From: Meira nashicola
Lineage: Eukaryota; Basidiomycota; Exobasidiomycetes; Exobasidiales; Brachybasidiaceae
Direction: 5' to 3'
Assembly: GCA_001600355.1 (NCBI GenBank)
Contig: BCJU01000001.1
Location: forward strand, 6,882,013 to 6,946,012
DNA: 64,000 nt
Shown: positions 43,704-53,153 of the stretch, piece by piece
Numbering within the stretch: the stretch's first letter is position 1
Layout of the letters: each line of letters starts with the position of its first letter
Position numbers and translations under genes: made by a program
Notes under the pieces: generated by a model
What the model saw: the letters and a program-made list of their open reading frames with translations, nothing else
Databases searched by the model: none
What the model was told of the DNA's origin: nothing

Positions 43704-45218
43704 ATGATTGTTGATGATTCATTAACTTCATATACAAGAGAAATAGAAGCAAGTTTATATTATACAAATAATTGGCTTGCTACTCTTTCCAATTTCCCAT
43801 CATTAATTCCCTCAAGCGAAGAAAGTACATTAACCTCTCCAGCATATTCTGAATTCAATCTTTCTCCTTTTTCGACACTTTCTACGCTATCAGAAGACAA
43901 TAATCAAGATCATCAAAATCTACAAAACGATCATTCTTTCTTCGAGACATACAAGATTGAAGATCTAAATTTAAATTTGGTACAAGAGAATGAAAGTTTG
44001 CCTCAATCTTTAAATGATTTAGCTGAAATGATTTTATACGACCATCATAAAGAAGTTGGTAAAATTCAGCAAGATAATCTTTTAGGGTTATGTGATACAA
44101 AAGCTACAATGTCTCAAGCAAATCTTTCATCCGAGAGAATGTATACGGACTTAAATTCGTTGCGACAAAGTTGGAACCCATTCTTGGAACAAGTGTATCC
44201 TATGAATAACTTAATTTCAAATGAATATATTCAACGTCAATACTATCCAAATTTAAGTTCGCAAGGAAGCTTTGTTGAACCTACAAAAAGGGTGGAAAAG
44301 CGTCGTCAATCGAATGAATTTGAAGATATGATGAAATACTTATCCAATGTATACCCAGAAAGTACATCAGAAGGACAAGTGTCATCGATTAATAATAGAC
44401 AAAGGAGAAGTGGTTCTTTTATTACTTCAACAAATCAAACTTGTACAGGGTCACAAAAACAACGATTGATAAAAAGACATCGATCACATACAGATGCTTC
44501 GATGTTGTTCACTAGACAAAGTATTGGAAATTTAGATTTTTCACCTCCACTTCCCGCTGGACAATGTTCTAGTGATCACTTTAAAATGATTGGACAAGCA
44601 GCAATAAATGCAATAAAAAGGGAAAGATCAGATAGTTTTGCTTCATCTACGTTAACAGATCAACAAGATAATAAAAGCACTGTTCGAGATGAACAAAATA
44701 GACAAAAGAGTAAACGATATTACGAAAGAAAGAAAGCTCAAAATTTTGCAACGACGGCACTTTGTACTGCTTTGGATGCTTGGCAAGCAATATTTTCTAC
44801 ATCTTCACAAACAATAGAATTACCGGAAATAATAAGTGGTGAAGAAGTGACAGCAGAAACAATACAAACTTCCTCATCTCAAAGAAAGAAGCTATATAAA
44901 ATTGCACAAAGGAACGAAGAAACACGTCAAATTCGAACAATCATGTCTTCTGCAAAAAGGTTAGAAAGTTTATTGAAATCTACTCCTTCTTCTGAAATTA
45001 CAAAGATTATCGTTTTGCATCGTCAATTTTCCAATAGAAGGGATAAATCTACTATTGAAATGTTTGATCATTTATCCAATTTAGAAGCGGGATTGTGTAT
45101 TTGGTTAGATCATATTCATTCTTGGTCAGATTTGGTTTTAGCAGAGAAAAGGTTAGCGGATATACACACAGGCAAGCCAGTTCAAGGATTGATCTCTTTA
45201 TTATCGAATATATCCTGA
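43704..45218 (+). CDS. Orphan Ser/Gln/Asn-rich protein, possibly a nuclear regulator
   Basis: Single-exon, 504 aa, start ATG in an AAG-ATG-ATT context downstream of a TATA box. I do not recognise a family. Residues 1-330 are low-complexity (Ser, Asn, Gln, with acidic patches). At about 330-348 a basic run (DEQNRQKSKRYYERKKAQ) leads into a probably helical C-terminal region (about 345-500: LCTALDAWQAIF, AQRNEETRQIRTIMSSAKRLE, LEAGLCIWLDHIHSW). The basic run resembles a DNA-binding basic region, but it lacks the bZIP N-x7-R spacing and no leucine zipper follows. A regulatory role is speculation. Convergent with catalase (69 bp). Confidence 0.72.
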   Translation: MIVDDSLTSYTREIEASLYYTNNWLATLSNFPSLIPSSEESTLTSPAYSEFNLSPFSTLSTLSEDNNQDHQNLQNDHSFFETYKIEDLNLNLVQENESLPQSLNDLAEMILYDHHKEVGKIQQDNLLGLCDTKATMSQANLSSERMYTDLNSLRQSWNPFLEQVYPMNNLISNEYIQRQYYPNLSSQGSFVEPTKRVEKRRQSNEFEDMMKYLSNVYPESTSEGQVSSINNRQRRSGSFITSTNQTCTGSQKQRLIKRHRSHTDASMLFTRQSIGNLDFSPPLPAGQCSSDHFKMIGQAAINAIKRERSDSFASSTLTDQQDNKSTVRDEQNRQKSKRYYERKKAQNFATTALCTALDAWQAIFSTSSQTIELPEIISGEEVTAETIQTSSSQRKKLYKIAQRNEETRQIRTIMSSAKRLESLLKSTPSSEITKIIVLHRQFSNRRDKSTIEMFDHLSNLEAGLCIWLDHIHSWSDLVLAEKRLADIHTGKPVQGLISLLSNIS

Positions 45219-45287
45219 CATGTATGTAAATCATAAAGAATATTATTCATTTCGTGAAATATATAAAAAGGAAAGATAAACAGTATT

Positions 45288-47039
45288 CTAATGACCATTT
45301 AAACCGTTAACATCAGTACCATTTGTAGGATGAACTGTTTTACCGTTGATAAAATCGGCAGCTGCTTTAACACCATTTGCCACTGATTCTTTGGCGGCAG
45401 AAGTGAAATCACCTGCTTTTTCTGCAGCTTTTTGTTGGGGTGACTTGTATGATTCCAACATTTGTAAAGCATCAGCATTTGCTTCAAAGTTATGTGAACC
45501 GATAAACTTCAATTCTTTTAATGGCTTTTGCCATGTTCCTTTTTCTAATTTCAAGTTGTTTGCAATTGTATTTCCTAAATCTTCATCAACTAACCACCAA
45601 ATATTAACGGCTTGTGTAATACTTTGTTTATCGCGAGAAGTACTCATATGTCCACTAATTTCTCCCTTGATATTCTCACGATCTTGTTCGCTAAATACTC
45701 TTCTGTATAATTCACGTGGTTGTTCAAAATCTTTAGAACTGACTCCTGATAAGAATGAAATTGCTGGACCACCACCGCCTGCACTCTTTGCTAAATCATA
45801 AGGACGAGGTTTCAATGTTGGAGGATTGATTGATGATAAATGAACTGCACGTCCACCTTGATTTTCAAAAGCCATTTGACCGTCACGTTGCATAGTATAA
45901 AGATGATAAGGTACTTGAGGACGATTAACGGGTAATTGTTGATAATTTGTTCCTACACGATGACGATGAGTATCGTGATAACTGAATAAACGACTTTGTA
46001 AAACTGGATCTGCACTTGGTTCAATTCCAGGTACTAAAGTTGAAGGTGCGAATGCAACTTGTTCAATTTCAGAGAAATAATTTGCAACGTTTTGATTTAA
46101 TTCCATTTCACCTAATGGTTTCAAAGGGAACTTTTTACGATCCCAAGTACGTGTTAAATCGAAAACGTCCAAGCCAGCTGCATCAGCTTCAGCTTGAGTG
46201 GCTAATTGATATTTAATATCCCACTTTGGATAATCTCCTTTTTCGATTGCGTTATATAAATCGAGTTGATGAACGTCAGGAGATTGTTTACCTGCTTCTT
46301 CAGATGTAAAGTTTGCAGTACCTTGTTGAGATAAAATATGAAATTGACAATAATGCCATTCTCCATGATTATTAACGAATTTAAACGTATGACCTGAATA
46401 ACCTTGCATTTCACGCCAACTACGTGGAATACCACGTGGTCCAAATAAGTACATAAATTGATGAACAGATTCAGGATTTTGACTCATATATTCCCAAAAT
46501 TGAGTTGAATCATCTGCATGTGTAGCGTGTGATTGAGGATGACGCTTTTGTGTATGAATAAAAGTTGGAAACTTTGCTGGATCACGAATGAAGAAGATTG
46601 GTGTATTATTAAAAACCCAATCCATATTACCTTCTTCTGTTCGGAATTTTACTGAAAATCCACGAGGATCACGAGCTGCATCAGGACTACCTGATTCACC
46701 ACCAACAGTTGAAAAACGAGCAGTGATTGGACAAACGGTACCGGGAACAGAAAAGATCTTTGCACATGTTAATTCTGGAATTGGATGTGTAAGTTTAAAA
46801 TGACCGTGAGCACCACCTCCTTTTGCATGAACAACACGTTCAGGAATACGTTCTCTATCAAAATGAGACAATAATTCAACTAAATGAATATCTTGTAAAA
46901 GGAGAGGTCCATTATTAGATGATCGTTGAGCTTCATAAGGATGACTAACTGGTGCACCAAATGCGGTTGAGTATACACCACCTTGTCCCCAAGAATCCTC
47001 TGCGAATTTCGGTGTGGGAAGATGTTCACCTGGAGCCAT
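45288..47039 (-). CDS. Catalase (small-subunit monofunctional heme catalase)
   Basis: Single-exon, 583 aa. It dismutates H2O2. Catalytic residues are present: the distal His in RVVHAKGGGAHG (H71), the Asn in WVFNNTPIFF (about 144), and the proximal heme Tyr in RLFSYHDTHRHRVG (Y354). ARDPRGFSVKF is typical of the family. The C-terminus (about 540-583) is an Ala/Lys/Asn tail ending NGLNGH, so there is no SKL-type peroxisomal signal. No N-terminal signal peptide is seen; location is probably cytosolic. A TATA element lies 70 bp upstream. In this block it may counter H2O2 used by or leaking from the oxidative enzymes. Confidence 0.96.
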   Translation of the reverse strand: MAPGEHLPTPKFAEDSWGQGGVYSTAFGAPVSHPYEAQRSSNNGPLLLQDIHLVELLSHFDRERIPERVVHAKGGGAHGHFKLTHPIPELTCAKIFSVPGTVCPITARFSTVGGESGSPDAARDPRGFSVKFRTEEGNMDWVFNNTPIFFIRDPAKFPTFIHTQKRHPQSHATHADDSTQFWEYMSQNPESVHQFMYLFGPRGIPRSWREMQGYSGHTFKFVNNHGEWHYCQFHILSQQGTANFTSEEAGKQSPDVHQLDLYNAIEKGDYPKWDIKYQLATQAEADAAGLDVFDLTRTWDRKKFPLKPLGEMELNQNVANYFSEIEQVAFAPSTLVPGIEPSADPVLQSRLFSYHDTHRHRVGTNYQQLPVNRPQVPYHLYTMQRDGQMAFENQGGRAVHLSSINPPTLKPRPYDLAKSAGGGGPAISFLSGVSSKDFEQPRELYRRVFSEQDRENIKGEISGHMSTSRDKQSITQAVNIWWLVDEDLGNTIANNLKLEKGTWQKPLKELKFIGSHNFEANADALQMLESYKSPQQKAAEKAGDFTSAAKESVANGVKAAADFINGKTVHPTNGTDVNGLNGH

Positions 47040-47108
47040 TTTGAATAATTAATGAAAATGTAAAAATGGTTGTGGTAAGAATAAAAACATATAAATCAAT
47101 AATATCAG

Positions 47109-47118
47109 TTTATATATA
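47109..47118 (-). promoter_or_regulatory. TATA box of catalase
   Basis: TATATATAAA on the minus strand, about 70 bp upstream of the start codon. Confidence 0.5.
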
Positions 47119-47724
47119 TTTTAAAACCAACAGTCATCTCCACCTTTTTATTAAATGGAGGCCGAAATTAAAGGCCGACGATTGGCCGTCGAAATGCCAA
47201 TAAGATAATTCCAATTAAAAATTCCATTCTTTAAAAAACGGTGAACCCTTTAGGTAACCATTATTTGTCAGCGCAATATCACTTTGCCAAAGCTGATCGA
47301 TGCAGGGTGCAATCTCCACATTGGGTACCCTTTAAACATGTCTTTTGTGCGCGAAAGTTTCTGATATATTTAGCGTGTTTTCTTATTGGCTCACTTTTCA
47401 AGAATCTATTACTAAGCAATATGCTTTTTAATTGATACAGATTCCAATACATAAATTGGCCACCTGTCTACATAGCCCAGATAAAATCAAGATTGGTGGG
47501 AGGTAAAGGAAGAAATTTAATCTTAAAAATGTTCTACGCCTTTACGCCCCAACGGGCTCCCGGGCTCATAATATACTGACTTGACCAACGGGCCTATCAA
47601 AGTAACGCGTTCTAGCAGCACTTGCATCACTACGCCCAATTTATCATTTGGCGTCTAAACGTTCTTGGCTCCGAGGTGGGGAAGTTTAAAGAATTTCTTA
47701 AAAATGAAAAAGGGGATGAAATGG

Positions 47725-47732
47725 TATAAAAG
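47725..47732 (+). promoter_or_regulatory. TATA box of the small secreted protein
   Basis: TATAAAAG, 115 bp upstream of the ATG; a second TATATAT at about 47770 is an alternative. Confidence 0.4.
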
Positions 47733-47839
47733 AAAGTGAGATGATAAAGGATTTACTTCACCTTCTTTTTATATATCCAAATCCTTTCTTATAACCAACA
47801 AGCTGGCCTTGTTCTTATTATTTATTCTTACAAAAAAAA

Positions 47840-48166
47840 ATGAAATTCTCACACCCGATCACGGTAACTTTGACATTTTGTGTCTTTTTCGCTTTTTCAG
47901 CAATTGAAATCGTTCAAGCATCTCCAAAAGACAATTTATTAAATGAAATTCATCTTCAAGCTCGAGGTGGTTGTATGTCTTGCATGAGACCTTCAAGACC
48001 AAATAATAACAATAATCCTCTTGGTTTACAACCTGTTAATCTTGGACCTCAACAAGCAAACCTTCCAAATCACGGTCCAACTGGTGGCGGTCCAGGTTTC
48101 GTTGGTCAAGCTCCTCCTCCGCCTCCTGCTCCAGTTCGTCATGATTCCGGGGTTGGCTTTACTTGA
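47840..48166 (+). CDS. Small secreted Gly/Pro/Asn-rich protein
   Basis: 108 aa, single exon. A clear signal peptide spans about 1-28 (VTLTFCVFFAFSAIEIVQA). The mature part has only two cysteines, in GGCMSCMRPSRP (about 44-55), followed by an Asn-run and a Gly/Pro-rich tail with a PPPPPAP segment. This composition fits a disordered secreted protein. It could be an effector-like or wall-associated peptide, but no family was recognised. Convergent with BiP, with a 226-bp spacer. Confidence 0.7.
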   Translation: MKFSHPITVTLTFCVFFAFSAIEIVQASPKDNLLNEIHLQARGGCMSCMRPSRPNNNNNPLGLQPVNLGPQQANLPNHGPTGGGPGFVGQAPPPPPAPVRHDSGVGFT

Positions 48167-48392
48167 TTAATTTGAATCAGTCCACACAAAATTTAAAAGC
48201 CTTCACACTAAAAATCTGTTGAATCTTTCATTGAAAGAACACGATTGAGATTATACATTGTATAGGAGAGGGAATTGAAATTTTATTTTTATGGTAATAG
48301 GAAGTGTATGATGTGCTTGAGATAAAAGAAAGATTAATTGAAGGAGAAATGCTCTTTGCATGCAAATCATATGAGAAAACACGTTGCGCTCT

Positions 48393-50486
48393 CTACAATT
48401 CGTCGTGACCACCTGCACCCCAGTTCAATTCATCATCATCTTTAGGTGCACCACCAGCACCTGCTCCGGCACCGCCAGCGCTTTCACCGTAAATCTTTGC
48501 GGTGATTGGTGCAATTTGTGCTTGTAATTCGCTGAGTTGTTCTTCAATATCTGCAGCTTCTGCTTTAGCATTATTCTCCTCCAACCAGTTCTCAGATTCT
48601 TTCAATGCTTCTTGGATCTTCTTCTTGTCGTCACTGTCCAATTTGCCACCCAAACCTTCTTTATCATTGATGGTAGTCTTTGTAGTGGCGATGAAGTTTT
48701 GCAAAGAGTTCAATGCTTCAATACGTTTGCGAACTTCTTCATCTTGTTCGGCAAATTCTTCAGCTTCTTTGACCATCTTTTGAATTTGTTCTTCAGTCAA
48801 ACGACCTTTATCGTTGGTGATGGTAACACTTTCGGATTTTCCTGTTCCTTTATCAGCAGCGGAAACTTTCATGATTCCGTTTGCGTCCAATTCGAAAGTG
48901 ACTTCGATTTGTGGTACACCTCGAGGAGCAGGTGGGATACCAGTTAATTCGAATTTACCCAACATGTGGTTCTGAGACGTCAAAGCACGTTCACCTTCGA
49001 ACACTTGAATCAAGACAACGTTTTGGTTATCGGCAGCAGTACTGAAAATTTGAGACTTCTTGGTAGGAATGACGGTGTTACGTGGGATCAACTTTGTCAT
49101 CACTCCACCTGTTGTTTCAATACCAAGTGTAAGAGGGTTAACATCAATCAACAAGACATCTGCTGCACCTTCATCACCGGCCAAAACACCACCTTGAACC
49201 GCAGCACCCCAAGCAACAGCTTCATCAGGGTTAATACCTTTACTTGGCTCTTTACCGTCAAAGAATTCTTTCAACAATTGTTGAACCTTTGGAATACGCG
49301 TGGAACCACCGACCAAAACAACATCATCGATATCTTCCTTTTTAACACCAGCATCTTTGATGACTTGTTCAACGGGCTTCATCGTTTTGCGGAAAAGGTC
49401 TGCGTTCAATTCTTCGAATTTAGCACGAGTCAAGGTTTCTGACAAGTCCTTTCCGTCAAAGAAGCTTTCGATTTCAATTTTTGTGGACATTTGACTGGAC
49501 AACGTACGCTTTGCACGTTCAACTTCACGACGAAGTTTACCCACACTGCGCTTGTTACCAGATGCGTCCAAACCTTCCTTCTTCTTGAATTGTTTGAGAA
49601 TATATTCGGAGACACGGTTATCGAAATCTTCACCACCCAAATGAGTATCACCAGCAGTAGCCAAGACTTCAAATACACCATCTTCGATAGATAAAAGAGA
49701 AACATCGAAAGTACCACCACCCAAATCATACACAATGATTTGAGAGTCACCCTTCTTGTCCAAACCGTATGCAATTGCTGCAGCTGTGGGTTCGTTGACG
49801 ATACGCAAAACGGTCAAACCGGCAATTGTACCTGCATCCTTTGTGGCTTGACGTTGGGCGTCATTGAAGTATGCTGGAACGGTAACAACGGCGTGAGTGA
49901 CCTTGTGGCCTAAATAAGCTTCTGCTGTTTCTTTCATCTTTTGCAAGACCATGGCAGAGATTTCTTCAGGAGTGAATGTACGGGTACTTCCGCGAACTTC
50001 AACAGAGATAGCAGCTTTTCCGTCCCGTTCAACCAATTTGAAGGGGAAGTGACGAGCATCTTTCTTGACATCAGGATCGTTCCATGCACGACCAATTAAA
50101 CGCTTGGCATCAAAGATTGTACGTTCTGGATTTTGTGCAGCTTGATTCTTTGCAGCGTCACCAATTAAACGTTCATCATCACCGAAAGCGACCCAAGAAG
50201 GAGTGATACGATTACCTTGATCGTTTGCAATAATTTCTACACGACCTTTACGTTGAACACCGACACATGAATATGTTGTACCCAAATCAATACCGATAAC
50301 AGCCCCATATTCTGAACGTTTATCTTCAGCAGCCATTACGCCAGTTGAAGTAGATGTGAAGGAAGAAATCAAAGCAAACAAAGCAACGAAAGCCAACAAA
50401 ACGTTGACGACAGAGAGAGAAGCAAACATGCTTCTTTTGTGATTTGCCCTTTGCGACGGCCTTGAGCCGCGAGATGGGTAAGCCAT
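48393..50486 (-). CDS. KAR2: ER-lumenal Hsp70 chaperone BiP/Kar2
   Basis: 697 aa from the ATG at 50486; upstream frame has no ATG. This chaperone folds and translocates secretory proteins. The N-terminus is a signal sequence with an unusually long basic lead ([19 protein letters not shown]) before the hydrophobic core. A second ATG (M20, at 50429) would give a conventional signal peptide. The nucleotide-binding domain ([41 protein letters not shown]) and the substrate-binding domain are complete. The C-terminus is GGHDEL, an ER retrieval signal. Two GTCGACGTG sites in the upstream region may be unfolded-protein-response elements. Confidence 0.97.
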   Translation of the reverse strand: MAYPSRGSRPSQRANHKRSMFASLSVVNVLLAFVALFALISSFTSTSTGVMAAEDKRSEYGAVIGIDLGTTYSCVGVQRKGRVEIIANDQGNRITPSWVAFGDDERLIGDAAKNQAAQNPERTIFDAKRLIGRAWNDPDVKKDARHFPFKLVERDGKAAISVEVRGSTRTFTPEEISAMVLQKMKETAEAYLGHKVTHAVVTVPAYFNDAQRQATKDAGTIAGLTVLRIVNEPTAAAIAYGLDKKGDSQIIVYDLGGGTFDVSLLSIEDGVFEVLATAGDTHLGGEDFDNRVSEYILKQFKKKEGLDASGNKRSVGKLRREVERAKRTLSSQMSTKIEIESFFDGKDLSETLTRAKFEELNADLFRKTMKPVEQVIKDAGVKKEDIDDVVLVGGSTRIPKVQQLLKEFFDGKEPSKGINPDEAVAWGAAVQGGVLAGDEGAADVLLIDVNPLTLGIETTGGVMTKLIPRNTVIPTKKSQIFSTAADNQNVVLIQVFEGERALTSQNHMLGKFELTGIPPAPRGVPQIEVTFELDANGIMKVSAADKGTGKSESVTITNDKGRLTEEQIQKMVKEAEEFAEQDEEVRKRIEALNSLQNFIATTKTTINDKEGLGGKLDSDDKKKIQEALKESENWLEENNAKAEAADIEEQLSELQAQIAPITAKIYGESAGGAGAGAGGAPKDDDELNWGAGGHDEL

Positions 50487-51401
50487 TTTATCAAGGAGGT
50501 AAAGCAAATCAATCAGATAGATGCGTTGAAAATTTGAAGTGACCAATGTTGATCGGTTCACCAATGCTGATGATGGTTGGTTAGGAAGATGTTTTGCCAA
50601 AAGATTGAGTACTTATTACTTTCCTCTCACCCGCACACTACTCACCAAGGGAATCTTCTCGTTTTACGGTAATCGAGTGGAACGATATTTAAGCGGGGAG
50701 TAAGGCACTTGAACAGTCTATTCGGCTGAAGAGTCTGCCACGCACGCATTGCACACGTCGACGGTTCATGATTTAAGGTGTGTCTGACACGTATACGCAC
50801 AACGCAATGCACAAGAGCGGCGCTGCCCCCCTTAGTGCATTTTATGCTTCCACGTCGACAAGCTTTAAGCCCAGAGATGAGGCTAAGCTTGCAAATTAAG
50901 GAGGCCATCTCGAGATTTCGTTTGGCTTCTACGGTTACCCGCGCCAGCAAGGCCAGCAAACGCACGCAATACCGCTTAAAATATACGTTTATCCTAGGGC
51001 GTGGCAAAACTTACCTGATCACGGGACTAAGATTGTAAGAGATTCGGGAGGCCGTTGCAGATGTTTTTTTACGCAAGATCCCATCGGCTTAATTCTAGTA
51101 AATATGATCATGCTTGAGACACTTATGAACTGACTTTTACGGTAGAAGCACATCCTGAACTACGATTATGAGCATAAAAGAAATGGATTTCATACAACAA
51201 ACATTCCCAAATGCTTCTTGAGAGATGTTCGTTTCTTGCATACATGTACAAAGATGTATAGCTTTTGGAACAGTGTATGAAAGACTGTTTGTAATACAAT
51301 GTGCTAAATGTGCGGTATTGTGGTGAATAGTGGAACAAGAAAGGTGGAACAAATGATTTAATAAAACCACTTGTCCTTTATTAAGCGAAATGTCAATAAA
51401 T
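50487..51401. other. Promoter region of BiP and 3' region of RPL2
   Basis: About 0.9 kb. It contains two copies of GTCGACGTG (minus strand; listed separately). GC-richer than most spacers here between 50,640 and 50,960. No additional gene recognised. Confidence 0.5.
50754..50859 (-). promoter_or_regulatory. Pair of GTCGACGTG motifs upstream of BiP (candidate unfolded-protein-response elements)
   Basis: CACGTCGAC (GTCGACGTG on the gene strand) occurs at 50754-50762 and 50851-50859, 268-373 bp upstream of the start. The cores CGACGTGT and CGACGTGG each differ by one base from the TGACGTG[G/T] type bound by XBP1/Hac1-family factors. BiP is the classic target of that pathway. Confidence 0.35.
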
Positions 51402-52466
51402 TTATGCATCTCCCTTCTTGAAGACAGTACCACGGATAAGACCAGTACGGCGAGCAGCAATGAGACCAGCTTTTTGACCTGGAGGAGCATCACGAGGAAC
51501 GGTAGATGCCTTACCAATGTGTTGATGGTTACCACCTCCGTGAGGGTGATCAACTGGGTTCATAGCAACACCACGAGTCTTGGGCCAAGAGTTGCGCTTG
51601 ACCTTGAATTTGTGGAATGCACGACCAGCCTTGAGCAATGGCTTATCGATACGACCACCACCGGCAACGATACCAACGGTAGCACGGCTTGAGCTTGGAA
51701 CGATCTTCTTGGCACCAGATGGCAAACGGATACGGGTAGTCTTACCATCGATGTCGTGTCCGATGATGGTGGCGTAGTTTCCGGATGTACGGGCCAAAGT
51801 TCCTCTGTCTCCAACTTTGCTTTCGACGTTGCAGACGATGGAACCTTCGGGTAAGGAGATCAAAGGCAAAACGTTACCAACGTTGACGACAGCCTTCTTT
51901 CCGGCGTAAACGAATTGACCGGTTGACATACCTTCAGTTGCAATGAAGGTTTCAACACGGGTCTTGTAACGGTAAGGGTCACGGAAAGCGACACGGGCCA
52001 AAGGAGCACCACTGTATATCGGATAAGGGAAAAAGAATAAAACTTGTCAGAATGCTGATCTGTAGGATGTGTAGAAGAGGTGTTGAGGCTGCGACTGAAG
52101 TGCTGTTGTGTAGAATGTCGAATGTAGGTTTCCAAATCACATGTGAATAGATATTTCTTTTTTGAGAACCTTCCGTATTCATCTATGTCTGTTCCATGCC
52201 ATCTTGAAAATCAAATGTTATCACTAGTCGCACATGTCGAGTATCACTTCCAGCCCATCAAACATGCACATACAACAACCTCATCCTTCCTTCTCATCAA
52301 ATACTCACCGTCCAGCATCGTGGATGATCTCTTTCACAACACCGCGAATGTAACCATTTCTCTCTGCGAAATCGAGGTTGCGCAATTTAGCAGGAGCCTT
52401 GTTGTGATGAGTGTGGCTTCTGAAAATACCACCGCTCTTTCTTTGCGAACGAATGACACGACCCAT
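51402..52466 (-). CDS. RPL2: 60S ribosomal protein L2 (uL2)
   Basis: Two exons: 52466-52309 and 52011-51402, with a 297-bp intron (GTGAGT donor, TACAG acceptor) that splits an Arg codon (CG|T). The protein is 255 aa. It begins [20 protein letters not shown] and includes the peptidyl-transferase-centre loop [20 protein letters not shown] segment ([20 protein letters not shown]), ending FKKGDA. The length fits eukaryotic uL2. I inspected the intron for a C/D snoRNA and did not find one. The exon 1 prediction restores the canonical N-terminus, so the model is firm. Confidence 0.96.
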
Positions 52467-53153
52467 ATTGAAAAATTCCTCAAAGTGATGACGGGGTGGT
52501 GTGGGTGTGGTAACTTCAAAAGATCGAGAAAGTGTGAATTGACAATCCTTCTTGAATCGTTTCTACACTGACAGGCATATAAGGTGCCAATTTACCTCTC
52601 TACTTACCCTATGCGCGCGCTATAGACCACTTGTTTCTTAATTGCCAGGTTTGGCCCTTGTAGCGCATATCTTTTTTGAATTGGCAGTTTGGCCCAACTT
52701 CACGCGTACAGCATCCGCAGCGCTGCGCATTGAATTTTTTACCATTTGATTCTGTGCACGTGAGAAGCAATTCAACGCGAGTGCAAAGTTTTGGGCAGGT
52801 GGAGATCGGCAAATGCATTTGCGGCTAAATGCAGCCGTAATGGTAGGCATTAATCCATCATCGCATCGAAAAATGAGTAAGTATTTCATCAATTTTGTGT
52901 TCAGGATGATAACCCAATACATTACAAAGTTCAAGCTCAACAGTCGGACGATGTTCGCGCATCGATTAATATGACCGAGCACCATTCTGCAATACTGAAA
53001 TGCCGCATTGAGTCTAGATTGAGAATAAAATGTTGACCAACTCTTTTTTATCTTTGATCATTTGCAGAAATTAATTCACATTAAAATACAAAAATTTCAC
53101 ATATACAAAAAATTTTAAGGAGATAGAGCATTACTGGTATACTTTTATGTCAT
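52467..53153. other. RPL2 promoter and 3' end of the SS18-like gene
   Basis: About 0.7 kb. TTTGGCCC occurs twice (about 52651 and 52688) within 40 bp upstream of RPL2, with a hairpin-forming GGCT...AGCC near 52,830. A GC-richer patch near 52,700-52,740 includes GCAGCGCTGC. No gene. Confidence 0.45.

Larger units (their letters stand above)
47040..47839. other. Divergent spacer between catalase and the small secreted protein
   Basis: About 0.8 kb of promoter sequence. It includes TTTAGCGTG (47369-47377), ACGCGT at about 47604 and a GC-richer patch at about 47,535-47,660. Confidence 0.45.

Noticed and set aside
44680..44760. bZIP DNA-binding domain in the orphan protein
   Set aside because: The basic run NRQKSKRYYERKKAQ lacks the N-x7-R spacing, and no heptad leucines follow.
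52012..52308. Possible C/D snoRNA in the 297-bp RPL2 intron
   Set aside because: Only one CTGA in the gene direction, no matching terminal stem, and C-like boxes too distant or mismatched.
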